Source: Paremcibacter sp048266545 (GTDB lineage: Bacteria; Pseudomonadota; Alphaproteobacteria; Sphingomonadales; Emcibacteraceae). From it: a stretch of DNA of 64,000 nt. The notes beneath the pieces are model-generated. The model did not search any database. It saw only the letters and a list, made by a program, of their open reading frames with translations, and had not been told where the DNA came from. This document shows positions 42,716 to 50,097 of this stretch, in pieces (positions within the stretch are counted from its first letter, which is position 1; each line of letters starts with the position of its first letter). The position numbers were made by a program, and so were the translations under genes. Location of the stretch: positions 57,427 through 121,426 of the forward strand of contig JBLWZH010000006.1 in assembly GCA_048266545.1 (NCBI GenBank). The letters are read 5' to 3'.

Positions 42716-45211
42716 TTATGCGCGTTCAACTTTACAGGCGCATTTCTTGAAATCGGTTTCTTTCGAAATCGGGCAAGTGGCGTCCAATGTGAGCTTGTTG
42801 GTCAACTGGCTCGCATCAAACCATGGCATGAAGACGGCGCCTTTGGGCGGTTTGTTCCGGCCTCGTGTTTCCACAGTGGATTCCACAACGCCGCGGCGGG
42901 TCATCAATTTGATCGCCTGTCCGCGCCGCAGACCGCGTTCACGGGCGTCTTCCGGATGCATGAAGACAACAGCATTCGGGAAGGCGCGATGAAGTTCCGG
43001 CACGCGGCGCGTCATGGAGCCTGAATGCCAATGCTCCAGCACACGGCCCGTGATCAGCCAGAGGTTATATTCATCATCAGGAATCTCCGCCGGATCTTCA
43101 TAGGGGGCGAAAATGATGTTGGCCCGACCGTCTTTCTTGCCATAAAACTCGATGTCCTTGCCTTTCTTGACATAGGGATCATAGCCTTCCCGGAACCGCC
43201 ACAGGGTTTCTTTGCCACCGACCACAGGCCACCGTAATCCGCGGGACTGATGATAGGCTTCAAAGGACGCCAGATCATGTTTGCGGCCGCGGCCGAAACT
43301 CGCATATTCTTCGAACAATCCCTTTTGAGCATAGAAGCCGAATTCTTCGGATTCGTGGTTGTCATGGCCTTTTTGCAGCTGGCTGTTGGGAAATTTATCC
43401 ACCTGGCCGTTTTTGAACAGAATGTCAAACAGGCTCTTACCCCTGTATTCCGGCATTTGGGCGATCAGTTCTTCCGTCCAGACGTCCTCCACCTTGAAGC
43501 GTTTGGAGAATTCCATTAACTGCCACAGGTCGGATTTGGCCTCCCCCGGCGCGGGCACCTGCTCACGCCAGAATTGGGTGCGGCGTTCCGCATTACCATA
43601 TGCGCCTTCTTTCTCCACCCACATGGCGGTTGGCAGAATAAGGTCAGCGGCGGTGGCCGTCACGGTCGGATAGGGATCGGATACCACGATGAAATTATCC
43701 GGATTCCGATAACCGGGGTAGGTTTCCTCATTCATATTGGGCGCAGCCTGCATATTGTTGTTGCACATGACCCAATAGGCATTGAGCTTGCCATCTTTCA
43801 GCATCCGGTTCTGTAACACGGCATGGTAGCCGGGTTTGCCGGGGATAGTGCCCTTTGGCAGTTTCCAGATTTGCTCGGCTATATCGCGATGACCTTCGTT
43901 CATTACGACCATGTCGGCCGGCAGACGATGCGCGAAAGTTCCCACCTCGCGGGCGGTGCCGCAAGCAGAAGGTTGTCCCGTCAGGGAGAAAGGACCATTG
44001 CCGGGTTCGGAAATCTTGCCCGTCAGCAAATGTACATTATACATCAAGCCGTTGACCCATGTTCCGCGGCTATGCTGATTGAAGCCCATCGTCCAGAGCG
44101 AGGTGATTTTTTTCTTCGGATCAGCATAGAGCTTGGCCAGCCGCTCCAGTTTCTCGACCGGAACGCCGGAAATTTCACTGGCCTTTTCAACGGTATATTC
44201 GGACACGGCCCTGGCGTATTCATCAAAAGTTATTTTACTGAGCTTGCCGTGGTTGCCTTTATGGGACGGATTGGCCGCGGCCTGTTCCCTTGGATCGTTT
44301 GGTCGCAGACCATAGCCAATGTCGGTTGCTGTCTTGGTGATATTGACATGCTTCTGCACAAAGTCCTTGTTCACCGCCCCATTCTGAATGATATAGTTGG
44401 CGATATAATTCAAAATCGCCAAATCAGTCTGCGGTTTAAAAACAAGGGAGTTATCGGAGAGCTCGAAACAGCGATGCTCGAATGTGGACAGAACATGGAC
44501 TTCACAACCGGGTTTGGTCAGACGGGTATTGGTCAGGCGTGACCATAAAATGGGATGCATTTCCGCCATGTTTGACCCCCATAGGACGAAGGCGTCGGCC
44601 TCCTCCAGGTCGTCATAACATCCCATGGGTTCATCAATGCCGAAGCCGCGGATGAATCCCGCCACGGCGGAGGCCATGCAATGCCGGGCGTTGGGGTCGA
44701 TATTGTTGCTTCGGAAGCCCGCTTTCATCAATTTGGCCGCCGCATAGCCTTCCCAGACGGTCCATTGGCCAGAGCCAAACATGCCTACGGATTCTGGTCC
44801 CTTTTCCTTAAGGGCGGTTTTGAATTTGTCGGCCATGACATCGAATGCTTCATCCCAGCTTACGGGTGTAAATTCGCCTTCTTTGTCATATACGCCATTT
44901 GTTTTGCGCAGCAACGGCGTGGTGAGGCGGTCTTCACCATAGAGAATTTTCGACAGGAAATATCCCTTGATGCAGTTAAGACCCCGGTTCACGGGAGCAT
45001 CCGGATCCCCCTGGGTTGCGACGACCCGCCCGGCCTTGGTGCCAACCAATACGGAACATCCCGTTCCACAAAATCGACAGGGCGCTTTATCCCACCTTAT
45101 TCCATCTGGCGATGCGGCCAAGGCCACCCCACCTTTCACAGATACCCCAGCTGCGGCGGCAGTTGCTGCAATGGCGCTGGTTTTTATAAAATCACGACGT
45201 GAATGTTTCAT
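42716..45211 (-). CDS. napA: NapA, periplasmic nitrate reductase catalytic subunit
   Basis: An 831-residue molybdenum enzyme reducing nitrate to nitrite in the periplasm. A Tat signal (SRRDFIKTSAIAATAAAAG) precedes the [4Fe-4S] site (CRFCGTGCSVLVGTK, with a later Cys in NCIKGYF). The molybdenum ligand Cys lies in NARHCMASAV, and the bis-MGD binding segments FNQHSRGTWVNGL and ITGRVLEHWHSGSMTRR are present. I take the ATG at 45211, which has AGGAG at a good distance and begins directly at the Tat signal. The frame is open to 45244. It is flanked by napD and napG. Confidence 0.97.
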   Translation of the reverse strand: MKHSRRDFIKTSAIAATAAAAGVSVKGGVALAASPDGIRWDKAPCRFCGTGCSVLVGTKAGRVVATQGDPDAPVNRGLNCIKGYFLSKILYGEDRLTTPLLRKTNGVYDKEGEFTPVSWDEAFDVMADKFKTALKEKGPESVGMFGSGQWTVWEGYAAAKLMKAGFRSNNIDPNARHCMASAVAGFIRGFGIDEPMGCYDDLEEADAFVLWGSNMAEMHPILWSRLTNTRLTKPGCEVHVLSTFEHRCFELSDNSLVFKPQTDLAILNYIANYIIQNGAVNKDFVQKHVNITKTATDIGYGLRPNDPREQAAANPSHKGNHGKLSKITFDEYARAVSEYTVEKASEISGVPVEKLERLAKLYADPKKKITSLWTMGFNQHSRGTWVNGLMYNVHLLTGKISEPGNGPFSLTGQPSACGTAREVGTFAHRLPADMVVMNEGHRDIAEQIWKLPKGTIPGKPGYHAVLQNRMLKDGKLNAYWVMCNNNMQAAPNMNEETYPGYRNPDNFIVVSDPYPTVTATAADLILPTAMWVEKEGAYGNAERRTQFWREQVPAPGEAKSDLWQLMEFSKRFKVEDVWTEELIAQMPEYRGKSLFDILFKNGQVDKFPNSQLQKGHDNHESEEFGFYAQKGLFEEYASFGRGRKHDLASFEAYHQSRGLRWPVVGGKETLWRFREGYDPYVKKGKDIEFYGKKDGRANIIFAPYEDPAEIPDDEYNLWLITGRVLEHWHSGSMTRRVPELHRAFPNAVVFMHPEDARERGLRRGQAIKLMTRRGVVESTVETRGRNKPPKGAVFMPWFDASQLTNKLTLDATCPISKETDFKKCACKVERA

Positions 45212-45260
45212 GGCTGAACTCCTGGGTTCCTGAGCTTGTTTCATGTTTCCAATGTTAAAA

Positions 45261-45551
45261 TTAAATCACCAGACCGGATTGTTTTCTCGCTTCACTCTCG
45301 GGGCCGGCATCTTCGTATAATTCAAAATTGTGATAAACCAGACTTGCGGCTATCACGCCTTCCGTTCGATGAAGGGCAAGCATGGTGTCGCCGCCTTGCT
45401 CTTCTTCGACTGTGACGATCAGTCGATCGTTATCGGTTTGCAGATGAACTTCAATTCCACCTATTTCTTCAAAAGCCTTTTTTACCTGGGTTATTTTTTC
45501 AGGATTGACGCTGACCAGGACACCTGAAATATTTATTCTTGCAGCATTCAT
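45261..45551 (-). CDS. napD: NapD, NapA Tat-signal chaperone
   Basis: A 96-residue cytoplasmic chaperone that binds the NapA signal peptide during cofactor insertion. It has the small ferredoxin-like fold of the family: NISGVLVSVNPEKITQVKKAFEEIGGIEVH, then RLIVTVEEEQGGDTMLALHRTEGVIAASLVYH. The ATG at 45551 overlaps the napF stop (ATGA) and gives the right length. The longer open frame upstream is a shadow of napF. Confidence 0.93.
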   Translation of the reverse strand: MNAARINISGVLVSVNPEKITQVKKAFEEIGGIEVHLQTDNDRLIVTVEEEQGGDTMLALHRTEGVIAASLVYHNFELYEDAGPESEARKQSGLVI

Positions 45552-45982
45552 GATTGTGGATCCTTTTTGGGTTGGGTGAAATGCACCGCGTCTGCCGGAC
45601 AAACCGTTCGGCATCCACCACATCCATCGCATATGTCTGTATCAATTAAAGGGACTGAACGTCCGTCCAGAACAAGCCTGAACCGGATGGCCTGCGCTTC
45701 GCAGTTTTCCGCGCACAGGCGACAGGCGACCCCTTTAAAGGAAAGGCATTTGGCGTCTATTTTAGCTTTATGCGTCCAGGCGGGGTTCAGTTCCCGGTTC
45801 AAGGCTTGGGAGGGGCAAACTGTTTCACACTCGCCGCAAAAGTCACAAGACCCATTCTTGAAACTGGCGACGGCGTGATCATGGTTTATGCTGAGCATTT
45901 CCTGAGGACAGGCCGTCACGCATTTCGCGCAACCGTCACAAAGACCAAAAAATACATCAGCTTGATGCGCCCAGGGAGGCAA
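45548..45982 (-). CDS. napF: NapF, cytoplasmic ferredoxin; 5' end appears frameshifted
   Basis: A ferredoxin thought to help assemble NapA iron-sulfur or cofactors. Motifs: CDGCAKCVTACP, CDFCGECETVCP, CRLCAENCEAQAI (a degenerate third site) and CDGCGGCRTVCP. The coordinates use a TTG at 45982, but coding similarity continues upstream in frame to about 46036 (TRRELFRRQSNCGSAILPPWAH, the normal NapF N-terminus) with no usual start codon. An ATG at 46047 with AGGAGGG ahead of it is one base out of frame and stops after four codons. One extra G at the GGG run (plus-strand CCC 46037-46039) would restore MPLGIVTRRELF. It is the first gene of the nap operon. Confidence 0.85.
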   Translation of the reverse strand: MPPWAHQADVFFGLCDGCAKCVTACPQEMLSINHDHAVASFKNGSCDFCGECETVCPSQALNRELNPAWTHKAKIDAKCLSFKGVACRLCAENCEAQAIRFRLVLDGRSVPLIDTDICDGCGGCRTVCPADAVHFTQPKKDPQS

Positions 45983-46132
45983 TATCGCGGAGCCGCAATT
46001 CGACTGGCGCCTAAATAACTCCCGTCTGGTTACTATCCCAACGGCATATCACTTACCCTCCTCAGAAAGCAAACTGTATCAACCGAAACAAATTGTATTA
46101 TGGAAACGGTAGACCGGCTCAATTATTAGTAA

Positions 46133-46146
46133 TTGATCCGGGTCAA
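46133..46146. promoter_or_regulatory. FNR/CRP-type box 1 upstream of nap
   Basis: TTGATCCGGGTCAA fits the TTGA-N6-TCAA class and matches the FNR half-sites TTGAT/ATCAA at 9 of 10 positions. Its centre is about 93 bp upstream of the presumed napF ATG (46047, minus strand). The nap operon is classically activated by FNR-type regulators, so oxygen or NO control is likely. Confidence 0.6.
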
Positions 46147-46195
46147 GTTTTTGGAGCAAACAAATCTGGCAATAATATATTAAACCTATGAAAAA

Positions 46196-46209
46196 TTGAT
46201 TTGACTCAA
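46196..46209. promoter_or_regulatory. FNR/CRP-type box 2 upstream of nap
   Basis: TTGATTTGACTCAA also fits TTGA-N6-TCAA and matches FNR half-sites at 9 of 10 positions. It lies 63 bp (six helical turns) from box 1 centre to centre, so both could face the same side of the DNA. A role as a second or auxiliary site for nap is inferred. Confidence 0.5.
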
Positions 46210-46563
46210 TTGTTCTGGTTTTTATTGGAATATGAAGCAGTTAAATTTATAATTGTGCAGAGCATTGATTTTCCGGTATTGCGGAAGCGTTTTTTGCCGG
46301 GTTGCTTCATACATCGGAATTTGCTCAATTCTGATGGCCCAAGTTTGAGGCCAATGTTACCCCGGTTCAGGAAAACTTTAAGAAATAAGGCCCGTCGTTT
46401 GAATGGCCACTTCCCTCTCAGATAAGTTTTTCCAAATATTTGACATATTATAGGCTATATATGTGATGATCAGTTGCGTGACTGATTTAATATAGGGTCA
46501 AGACAGCTCAAGAAAAACGGCGCCAAGCCGACAGAAGCTGTTTTCGTCGGGAACAACTAAAAT

Positions 46564-47532
46564 ATGAAAATTTATTCGACAAAGGGAATGTCCCCGCGCA
46601 TGCGGCGGGAATATTGGAATGATGTGATTTGTGAAACCTTCACCGAACTGGTGACGGATGTTTGCGAACTGGATGAATTCAATGCCGAGCTTCGATCTCA
46701 CGCCCTTGGCAATATGACCTATGCGAGGGTGGACACCACCAGTTCCAGGGTTTCCCACACCCACCACCACGCGTCAAAAACCCGCGAGAATGTGTTCCTG
46801 CTCCACCTGCAGTTAAAAAACAGCAGCCTGAACAGCCAGAGAGGAAACAACGTATTTCTTAAAGCTGGTGAATTTACCCTTGTCGACAGCACCACCCCCT
46901 ATAGCGTCGAATTTAACGACCCTATCTCCATGGGGGTTATGCGCATTCCTTATCGTTCTCTGTCTCAAAAGGTGGCGAACCCGGAAGATATGGTGGGACA
47001 TAAATTTTCCGGCGCCCGGGATGTCAGTGGCATGTTATCCCTTATGCTGCAGGGATTCTGGCAACAGAACAGCCTGACCGATGATGAAGTCGCCAATCGC
47101 CAAATGGCCGATAGCATTCTTGACCTGCTCGCGACATCCTATTTAAAGGATACCAAAAAAGCAATTTCCGCCGGTTCTGTACGCCGTGTACGGTTCATGC
47201 AAATCAGAAAATATATTGATTATAACCTGTCCGATCCGGAATTAAGCCCGACCAGGATCGCCGAAACCTTTAAAATAACCCCGCGTTATTTGCATCAGAT
47301 ATTCGCCGAATTCGGCAGCGGATCAGAAACGGTCGGCCAGTATATCCTCAACAAACGCCTGAAGGGTTGCGCCGGCCAATTTCGCAGCTCGGATATTTCT
47401 CACCTGAAAATCACCGACATCGCCTTTTCCTGGGGCTTTAACAGCATGACCCATTTCTCGCGCGTTTTTAAGGAAAAATTCGGCGCCTCCCCCCGTTTAT
47501 ATCGCCGTTTAAATCAATATATCTCCCTTTAA
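46564..47532 (+). CDS. AraC-family transcriptional regulator
   Basis: A 322-residue regulator with an AraC-binding-like N-terminal domain (about 30-180: VFLLHLQLKNSSLNSQRGNNVFLKAGEFTLVDSTTPYSVEF) and a C-terminal AraC DNA-binding domain. HTH elements are seen at LSPTRIAETFKITPRYLHQIFAEFG and LKITDIAFSWGFNSMTHFSRVFKEKFGASPRLYRR. It is upstream of, and in the same direction as, the TonB receptor-PQQ dehydrogenase-TonB receptor group, which it probably controls. The ribosome site is not obvious. Confidence 0.9.
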   Translation: MKIYSTKGMSPRMRREYWNDVICETFTELVTDVCELDEFNAELRSHALGNMTYARVDTTSSRVSHTHHHASKTRENVFLLHLQLKNSSLNSQRGNNVFLKAGEFTLVDSTTPYSVEFNDPISMGVMRIPYRSLSQKVANPEDMVGHKFSGARDVSGMLSLMLQGFWQQNSLTDDEVANRQMADSILDLLATSYLKDTKKAISAGSVRRVRFMQIRKYIDYNLSDPELSPTRIAETFKITPRYLHQIFAEFGSGSETVGQYILNKRLKGCAGQFRSSDISHLKITDIAFSWGFNSMTHFSRVFKEKFGASPRLYRRLNQYISL

Positions 47533-47681
47533 CATCTGACAAGTTCCCTGTGAGATAAGTTTTTCATCGCTCTCGGTGGAGCAGGCCGCCCGACCCTATG
47601 CCACTGTGCAATGCGATTAAAAACGGGCTTCAGCCAGGACAAAAAAGCCCGAGCTTGCAATATATAGGGAGTATCCACCAG

Positions 47682-50012
47682 ATGAATAAACAAATTTTTA
47701 ATCCGTTAAAAACGGTCTCGCATCTCATTCTCGGCTCAAGCCTGCTGGCCACCGGTTTCGCCCCGAACGCCACGGCTGCCGATGTCGAAAACAGCATGAC
47801 TTTGGAGGAAGTGGTCGTCACATCCCGGAAAATATCCGAAAGCCTGCAGGACGTGCCAATTGCCGTATCGGCATTCACGGCGGCTTCGATGCAGAACAAG
47901 GGGCTGAGCAATATTTCACAGATCGGAGATTACACCCCGAGCCTGATCATGGATTTTACCTCCGCCTTGACAGGCAGTTCCGCCTCCGCAACGACTTTTA
48001 TCCGGGGCATCGGCCAGTCGGACTTTCTGTTGACCATTGACCCGGGCGTCGGGATTTATGTCGACGGCGTCTATGTGGCGCGTTCTGTGGGCGGCATTGT
48101 CGACCTGCTGAACCTTGAACGCGTTGAAGTGCTGAAAGGCCCTCAGGGAACATTGTTTGGCCGAAACACCATTGGTGGCGCAATCAATATCGTATCGGCC
48201 AAACCGGGAGAGGAATTCGCCCTGCAGGCGGAGGCCACCATTGGCAACTTTAACCGCCGTGACCTGAGGATGTCGGCTGATATACCTTTGATTCAGGATA
48301 AATTATATTCCTCATTGAGTTTTTCGATGAAAAACCGCGATGGCTATGCCGAAAGAATTCCCTTCACCGGCGCCCATGGCCCGGATATTTCCTACCCGCC
48401 GCAGGCCATCGGCCAAAATACGGAACTTGGTGACGAGAATACTGATACGGTTAAAGGGATTTTCCTGTTAAATGCCACGGAAGACCTGCAGGCAACATTG
48501 ATTGTTGATGCGACCCGTTCCCGCGAACATTCGGCGGCGTCAAAACTCCTGAAGGCCTATCCGGGCGCGGCGCAACTTTCCGGTCTGTATAATGGCTGCA
48601 TTGCCGGCGCGATTCCCCTGGCCGCCTGTGGGCCGGCTCATAATCTGAATGGGGATGGCGACCCCGACAATGACCGTACGCCCTATGACAATCGTTTTCT
48701 GACCGATGATCCTTACACGACATACGCCACGGGCCCCAATTTCTCTAATCTGGACCTGTTTGGCGTCAGTCTGACGCTCGACTATGCGCTGGCTGAGACC
48801 GTTGATTTGAAATCCATTACCGCTTACCGCAAATTGGATGCAGAGTTTGGTCGTGACGGTGATAATTCGCCGCTGACCATGGATCATACCTCAAACCTCT
48901 ATGAGCATGAACAATTCACTCAGGAAATCCAGTTTACGGGGCTTGCCCTGGACGGTAAATTAAAATGGCTCGCCGGCCTGTATTATTTCGAAGAAAGCGG
49001 CCGCGATAATGTCTTCGTGCCTTTGGGGGGACTGCCGTTCCTGAATCTGGATGAACTGAATATTGTTGAGAATGTCAGCTATGCCGCCTTCAGCCAGGCC
49101 AGCTATAACATCACCGAAGACCTGAGCGTCACGGCCGGCCTGCGCTATACCAAGGAGAACAAGGATTACCGCCCGGTCCATAGGGATCTGGTGTCCGGCG
49201 TCCTGCTGGTGCCGGACGATGTGGCGGAGCTAGACATCACCGATACATCCCCCCGTTTCGGGGTCGAATACCGCTGGAACGAGAGTTTCTTCACCTATGC
49301 CTCCGTATCCAAGGGGTTTAAGTCAGGCGGCTTTACCGGCAGGACTGTCGACCCGCAACCTGCGGCGCGGCCCTTTAAACCAGAAAAGGTCTGGGCGTAT
49401 GAAGTTGGCTTTAAATCCGACCTGGCGGATGGGCGCATACGCCTGAACGGGGCCGCTTATTACACCGATTACACCAACCTCCAGGTTGTCAATCAGGAAG
49501 GCATTACCCCGATTACCGTCAACGCCGGCAAGGCGGAAATCAAGGGCGGGGAAATAGAACTGCAGGCCCTGGTGACAGATGATCTGGTGCTGAATGTCGG
49601 CCTTTCCTATACCGATGCCAAATATAGTGAAATCACCGATCCTTTTGCCACCATTAATATCAACAGCAAGTTTGCCAATACGCCGGAGTTCTCCTCCACT
49701 GCCGGACTGGATTATACCCATGATCTCGAAGGCGGCGGATCCATCATGTTGCATGGCGACTGGAACTATAACAGCAAGATTTATAACAACGCAGAAAACA
49801 CGCCCGAGTTGACTCAGCCGGCGGTGCATTTGTTCAACGCTTCCGTGACCTATTCCCATTCCAGTGAGCGTTGGCAACTTGCCTTTGGCGGCCGCAACCT
49901 GAGCGATGAAAGATATATCATATCCGGCTTTGATCAGCCGGGGGTCGGTTTTACCGAGGGCACCTATGCCCGCCCCCGGGAATGGTATCTGACACTTCGT
50001 CTGAGCTATTAA
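47682..50012 (+). CDS. TonB-dependent outer membrane receptor
   Basis: A 776-residue receptor. The ATG at 47682 gives a proper signal peptide (LILGSSLLATGFAPNATA) and has GGGAG about 10 bases upstream; the frame is open to 47598. TonB-box-like MTLEEVVVTSRK is followed by the plug (FIRGIGQSDF, DPGVGIYVDGVYVARSVGGIVDLLNLERVEVLKGPQGTLFGRNTIGGAINI), the type seen in sphingomonad-like receptors for aromatic or terpenoid compounds. The barrel ends in LRLSY. It may import the substrate of, or a cofactor for, the neighbouring PQQ dehydrogenase. Confidence 0.92.
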   Translation: MNKQIFNPLKTVSHLILGSSLLATGFAPNATAADVENSMTLEEVVVTSRKISESLQDVPIAVSAFTAASMQNKGLSNISQIGDYTPSLIMDFTSALTGSSASATTFIRGIGQSDFLLTIDPGVGIYVDGVYVARSVGGIVDLLNLERVEVLKGPQGTLFGRNTIGGAINIVSAKPGEEFALQAEATIGNFNRRDLRMSADIPLIQDKLYSSLSFSMKNRDGYAERIPFTGAHGPDISYPPQAIGQNTELGDENTDTVKGIFLLNATEDLQATLIVDATRSREHSAASKLLKAYPGAAQLSGLYNGCIAGAIPLAACGPAHNLNGDGDPDNDRTPYDNRFLTDDPYTTYATGPNFSNLDLFGVSLTLDYALAETVDLKSITAYRKLDAEFGRDGDNSPLTMDHTSNLYEHEQFTQEIQFTGLALDGKLKWLAGLYYFEESGRDNVFVPLGGLPFLNLDELNIVENVSYAAFSQASYNITEDLSVTAGLRYTKENKDYRPVHRDLVSGVLLVPDDVAELDITDTSPRFGVEYRWNESFFTYASVSKGFKSGGFTGRTVDPQPAARPFKPEKVWAYEVGFKSDLADGRIRLNGAAYYTDYTNLQVVNQEGITPITVNAGKAEIKGGEIELQALVTDDLVLNVGLSYTDAKYSEITDPFATININSKFANTPEFSSTAGLDYTHDLEGGGSIMLHGDWNYNSKIYNNAENTPELTQPAVHLFNASVTYSHSSERWQLAFGGRNLSDERYIISGFDQPGVGFTEGTYARPREWYLTLRLSY

Positions 50013-50025
50013 ATTCAGGCGGCAT

Positions 50026-50063
50026 GCTCCGGGCGGGTTCCCGCCCTGCCCGGGGCTCTTTTT
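50026..50063 (+). terminator. Terminator/attenuator between TonB receptor and PQQ dehydrogenase
   Basis: GCTCCGGGC (50026-50034) pairs with GCCCGGGGC (50048-50056) with one T-G wobble, and TCTTTTT follows to 50063. An alternative smaller stem GGGCGGG/CCCGCCC overlaps it. It sits 14 bp after the receptor stop, so transcription into the dehydrogenase gene is probably reduced or the gene has its own start. Confidence 0.7.
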
Positions 50064-50097
50064 CCTCCATTAACGCACCTGTGGAAGTAATATCATC

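Larger units (their letters stand above)
46048..46563. other. Intergenic region between nap operon and AraC gene
   Basis: A gap of 516 bp, A/T-rich by eye, between the divergent nap operon and the AraC regulator at 46564. It contains two TTGA-N6-TCAA boxes (listed separately). No convincing gene, RNA or terminator is visible; the short open frame at 46201-46425 has no family character and no good ribosome site. Confidence 0.6.
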
